Positions 5,052 through 7,938 of a stretch of 7,938 nucleotides of DNA are shown one piece after another. Origin of the DNA: an uncultured Lachnospiraceae bacterium (GTDB lineage Bacteria > Bacillota > Clostridia > Lachnospirales > Lachnospiraceae); contig CANQCX010000090.1 in NCBI GenBank assembly GCA_947591115.1, positions 1-7,938 of the forward strand, written 5' to 3'. Every line of letters starts with the position of its first letter. Position 1 is the first letter of the stretch. The position numbers were made by a program, and so were the translations under genes. Under the pieces are notes generated by a model that saw only the letters and a list, made by a program, of their open reading frames with translations, had not been told where the DNA came from and searched no databases.

Positions 5052-6924
5052 AGCAGACGCCTCCCCCGTACGTTTTGGCGCCGCATCCCGAACAGCGCAT
5101 TCTGCAATTTGGCGTTACGGACTGTTTCTGTGCATTTTCCCATTCGCGCAGCAAAAACTCTTTTGTGACGCCCGCGTCTACAAAATCCCAGGGAAAAAGC
5201 TCGTCCTCCCCGCGTTTTCTCATCGTGTAAAAATCGATGGAAAGACCGCAGGTTTCAAACGCCTTCCGCCATTTTTGGAAATCAAAAAATTCCGACCATG
5301 CGTCGAAAAACTGGCCGTTTTGGTATGCTTCATAGATGACTGCGGATAACCGCCGGTCTCCTCTTGCCAGCACGCCCTCAAGAACGGTAACGTCAGCTTC
5401 ATGCCAGTTGTAGCGGATGCTTTTATGATTTAACTGTTTTTTTACCGTTTCATTTACGATGCCCGCGCGGCGGATATATTCTTTGGCATCCGTCATCTGC
5501 GCCCATTGGAACGGGGTAAACGGCTTTGGAACAAAAAAAGAGGTACTGATCGTAACCTGACATTTGCCGCTGCGCTGTTCCTTTGGAACGGTGTCGTAAT
5601 ACAACGCGGCAATTTCATTGGCAAGCTCCGGAATTGCCCGCATATCTTCTTCGGTTTCTGTCGGAAGTCCCAGCATAAAGTAAAGTTTAACCTTATTCCA
5701 GCCTCCGCAAAACGCTTCCTGCGCGCCATGCAGGATGTCTTCTTTTGTCAGGCCTTTGTTGATGACGTCCCGAAGCCGCTGGGAACCCGCCTCCGGCGCA
5801 AAGGTCAGGCTGCTTTTTCTAATATCCTGTACTTTGCTCATGACATCCAAAGAAAACGCATCGATCCGGAGTGACGGAAGGGAGATATTAACTCCCTTTG
5901 CCCGACATTCTTTAAGCAGGAAAGTAACCAGCTCCTCCAGTTTTGAATAATCCGATGAGCTTAAAGAGCTTAAAGAGATTTCTTCATATCCGGTCGAGGC
6001 AAGCATTTTCTGCGCCAGTTCTTTTAATTTTTCGACCTCTTTTTCCCGATTCGGACGGTAGATCATCCCCGCCTGACAGAAACGGCAGCCGCGGATGCAG
6101 CCTCTTTGCAGCTCCAGAACCACGCGATCCTGCGTAGCCTTGATAAACGGAACGACCGGTTTCTCCGGATAAACGGAGTCGGTCAGATTCTTATTGACCT
6201 GTTTTTTTATAACAGCCGGAATATCGGAAAACAGCGGGGTAAAATTTGCTAAAGTTCCGTCTTCATGATAGGACGCCTGATATAAGGACGGTACATAGAT
6301 TCCTTCCAGCTTTGCCGCTTCATGCAAAAAAGCGGCGCGTCCCTTGTGCTCCCGCTTCATCTTCTTGTAAAGGTTTAACAGCGCATCATACTGTTCTTCG
6401 CCCTCGCCGATATAGAAAAGATCAAAAAAATCCGCAACCGGCTCCGGATTAAACGCGCATGGTCCCCCGCCGATGACAAGCGGCTGTCCGTCCGTTCTTT
6501 CGCGTGCAAACAGCGGAATCTGCGCCAGATCCAAAAGCTGCAGGATATTGGTATAGCACATCTCGTACTGCAGCGTGATCCCGATGAAGTCAAAATCTTT
6601 GACCGGCTCCTGCGATTCCAGACCAAACAGCGGAATCTGCTTTTCCTTCATGATCCGATGAAGATCCGGCCATGGGGAATACACGCGTTCGCACCACGTA
6701 TCTTCCCTTCGGTTAAACAGTTCATAAAGGATCTGAATGCCCAGATGGGACATTCCGATTTCATAAACGTCCGGAAAACACATGGCAAACCGGATATCCA
6801 CCGTTTCCTTGTCTTTTCGGACGGAGTTTAATTCATTTCCGATATATCGGGCGGGTTTTTCCACCTGAAGCAGTATTTCATCGCTTAAAGCCGTCTGATA
6901 CTGCTTAACGCTGCGACAGTTCAT
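5035..6924 (-). CDS. TIGR03960-type radical SAM protein, function unknown
   Basis: This 629-residue cytoplasmic protein belongs to an uncharacterised radical SAM family. The N-terminal region (about 20-215) has the layout of a B12-binding-like domain: ARYIGNELNSV, DVYEIGMSHLGIQILYE (52-68), FIGITLQYE (113-121), IGGGPCAFNPEP (151-162) and FYIGEGEEQ (170-178). The classical cobalamin-binding DxHxxG motif is not clearly present. The radical SAM core begins at RGCIRGCRFCQAG, with C276, C280 and C283 as [4Fe-4S] ligands, and continues through FAPEAGSQRLRDVINKG (375-391) and KVKLYFMLGLPTE (411-423). The C-terminus is cysteine-rich: C607-x3-C611-x2-C614, then C624. The ATG overlaps the end of the his gene by 20 bases and is preceded by GGGAGGAGA, so coupling is likely. 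DUF2344 overlaps its end by 17 bases. Family placement is confident; the reaction is unknown. Confidence 0.92.
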   Translation of the reverse strand: MNCRSVKQYQTALSDEILLQVEKPARYIGNELNSVRKDKETVDIRFAMCFPDVYEIGMSHLGIQILYELFNRREDTWCERVYSPWPDLHRIMKEKQIPLFGLESQEPVKDFDFIGITLQYEMCYTNILQLLDLAQIPLFARERTDGQPLVIGGGPCAFNPEPVADFFDLFYIGEGEEQYDALLNLYKKMKREHKGRAAFLHEAAKLEGIYVPSLYQASYHEDGTLANFTPLFSDIPAVIKKQVNKNLTDSVYPEKPVVPFIKATQDRVVLELQRGCIRGCRFCQAGMIYRPNREKEVEKLKELAQKMLASTGYEEISLSSLSSSDYSKLEELVTFLLKECRAKGVNISLPSLRIDAFSLDVMSKVQDIRKSSLTFAPEAGSQRLRDVINKGLTKEDILHGAQEAFCGGWNKVKLYFMLGLPTETEEDMRAIPELANEIAALYYDTVPKEQRSGKCQVTISTSFFVPKPFTPFQWAQMTDAKEYIRRAGIVNETVKKQLNHKSIRYNWHEADVTVLEGVLARGDRRLSAVIYEAYQNGQFFDAWSEFFDFQKWRKAFETCGLSIDFYTMRKRGEDELFPWDFVDAGVTKEFLLREWENAQKQSVTPNCRMRCSGCGAKTYGGGVCYEDKN

Positions 6925-7938
6925 CCGTAATCTCCTCCCACGTTACGCCTTTTTCTACCATCAATACCATGCAATGATATAAAAAGTCGGAAATCTCATA
7001 CTTGATTTCTTCCGGATTCGGATTTTTTGCAGCGATTACGATTTCGGTACATTCCTCCCCGACTTTCTTTAAGATCTTGTCGATCCCTTTATCAAAAAGA
7101 TAATTGGTATAAGAACCCTCCTTCGGATGCACCTTGCGGTCTTGAATGACCTGATAAACGCTTTCAAATACCTTCAGCGGATTCCGCTCCACATACTCTT
7201 TTTTCACGACGTTGTGAAAGAAACAGGTTGGATTTCCGGTATGACAGGCAACTCCGACCTGAGAGACTTTTGCCAGCAGCGTATCGTAATCGCAATCCGC
7301 CGTCAGCGACTTAACGTACTGGATATGGCCGGAGGTCATGCCCTTCGTCCAAAGCTCCTTGCGGCTTCTGCTGTAATACGTCATTTTTCCGATATGGATC
7401 GTCGTTTCGAAGGCCTCTTCGTTCATATATGCCAGCATCAGCACTTCATCCGTACGGTAATCCTGAACGATGACCGGTATCATGCCGTCCGAGTTTAACT
7501 TAAAGTCGGACCACTTTAAGTCCGGCGCAAAATTATCCATCTTGATCCCGTCGCCGGATAAATCGGACTTTAACTTCATGATGTCCGTTTGAGCGTCGTT
7601 AATAAAATCCCCCGCAATGCCGCGGATCGTATTGCGTTTCAGCAGGGAAACGATCTGGTCATAGTGAAATTCCGGCAGTTCTACGATATAAGGGACGCTG
7701 GTAATGTTTTCAATCGCATCCAGAATATCCGTATTCAGTACAAGGATCTCATGGATGGAATCAACCAGCGCGGTCCGGTTCTTAAAGATAAAATCCACGT
7801 TGTTTACGGAAACCAGAAGCCTTTCCTGCCCGAACCGTTTTCCCGCCTCCTCCATCAGCGCGGCGCTTAAACGTTTCGAACCGTTTAAGATTACCTGACG
7901 GCAGCCGGCATAAAGTAATTTCTTAACATCCTCGAGAC
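6905..7938 (-). CDS. hisIE: HisA/HisF-like domain fused to HisI-HisE (5' end beyond window)
   Basis: The reading frame stays open to the right edge (343 visible residues, from LEDVKKLLYAGCRQVILN), so the ATG at 7855 is internal and the true start lies outside. Three regions can be seen. Residues 1-135 look like the second half of a HisA/HisF TIM barrel. Residues 145-245 are HisI, phosphoribosyl-AMP cyclohydrolase: QDYRTDEVLMLAYMN, TYYSRSRKELWTKG, ADCDYD (213-218) and ACHTGNPTCFF, with zinc ligands C215, C231 and C238 and metal-binding D214, D216 and D218. Residues 270-343 are HisE, phosphoribosyl-ATP pyrophosphatase: LKKVGEECTEIVIAAKN and YEISDFLYH. HisE and HisI catalyse histidine biosynthesis steps 2 and 3. 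Clostridial relatives with the same three-part layout are about 430 residues, so some 90 residues are missing. The last 20 bases overlap the radical SAM gene. Confidence 0.93.
   Translation of the reverse strand, partial: LEDVKKLLYAGCRQVILNGSKRLSAALMEEAGKRFGQERLLVSVNNVDFIFKNRTALVDSIHEILVLNTDILDAIENITSVPYIVELPEFHYDQIVSLLKRNTIRGIAGDFINDAQTDIMKLKSDLSGDGIKMDNFAPDLKWSDFKLNSDGMIPVIVQDYRTDEVLMLAYMNEEAFETTIHIGKMTYYSRSRKELWTKGMTSGHIQYVKSLTADCDYDTLLAKVSQVGVACHTGNPTCFFHNVVKKEYVERNPLKVFESVYQVIQDRKVHPKEGSYTNYLFDKGIDKILKKVGEECTEIVIAAKNPNPEEIKYEISDFLYHCMVLMVEKGVTWEEITDELSQR
6931..6939 (-). promoter_or_regulatory. Ribosome binding site of the radical SAM gene, inside the his gene
   Basis: The minus strand reads GGGAGGAGA within the last codons of HisE, with its AGGAG 7 bases before the radical SAM ATG at 6924. 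Together with the 20-base overlap, this indicates translation coupled to the histidine gene, and it supports this ATG as the start. Confidence 0.8.

Noticed and set aside
4626..5168. A 180-codon open frame on the plus strand
   Set aside because: It is antisense to DUF2344 and the radical SAM gene, both of which have clear family motifs; its translation resembles no family I know.
6700..6860. Cobalamin binding by the radical SAM protein
   Set aside because: The region has a B12-like domain layout, but I could not find a clear DxHxxG motif, so I do not claim cobalamin as a cofactor.
7853..7855. ATG as the start of the HisI-HisE gene
   Set aside because: The same frame is open for 27 more codons to the window edge and encodes HisA/HisF-like sequence (LEDVKKLLYAGC), so this ATG is internal.

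Overview
The window looks like core chromosome from a low-to-mid GC Firmicute, most likely class Clostridia and close to Lachnospiraceae. I infer this from gene content and order, strong GGAGG-type ribosome binding sites, an L27 that carries the Firmicutes-type cleavable N-terminal peptide next to its Prp protease gene, and a HisI-HisE protein with a HisA/HisF-like N-terminal region. All ten protein genes lie on the minus strand, so transcription runs from high to low coordinates. There are no tRNA or rRNA genes, mobile elements or CRISPR arrays, and no gene-free stretch exceeds 300 bases.

In transcription order, the right half (7938 to 3128) is one tightly packed cluster. It holds the end of a histidine biosynthesis gene (HisA/HisF-like domain, HisI, HisE), an uncharacterised radical SAM protein of the TIGR03960 type, its partner DUF2344/TIGR03936, and an RNase E/G-family endonuclease. 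The first three genes overlap by 20 and 17 bases, and the next two are separated by one base. Each downstream gene has its Shine-Dalgarno sequence inside the preceding gene, which suggests translational coupling.

The middle (about 3104 to 2013) is the classic rplU-prp-rpmA ribosomal protein operon. It has a clear vegetative promoter (TTGAAA, 17 bases, TATTAT, with an extended -10 TG) and a leader that can fold into a nested hairpin, probably an L21-type autoregulatory leader. L27 starts with a MLKMNLQFF peptide followed by AHKKG, and the neighbouring Prp protease keeps its catalytic His and Cys, so L27 is presumably trimmed before or during ribosome assembly.

A perfect 10-bp GC-rich hairpin with U-tract character separates rpmA from obg. 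The left part (1922 to 1) holds obg (GTPase for 50S assembly), yhbY (CRM-domain RNA-binding protein linked to the 50S subunit) and the start of nadD (NAD synthesis), which runs off the left edge.

Most genes serve ribosome assembly and RNA metabolism: RNase G, L21, Prp, L27, Obg and YhbY. The least understood part is the radical SAM plus DUF2344 pair, sitting between histidine biosynthesis and RNase G. It is the best candidate here for undescribed biochemistry, possibly RNA- or ribosome-linked. Other oddities are an RNase G with no zinc-link cysteines, a YhbY with an altered GxxG loop, and a possibly degenerate HisA/HisF-like domain in front of HisI-HisE.
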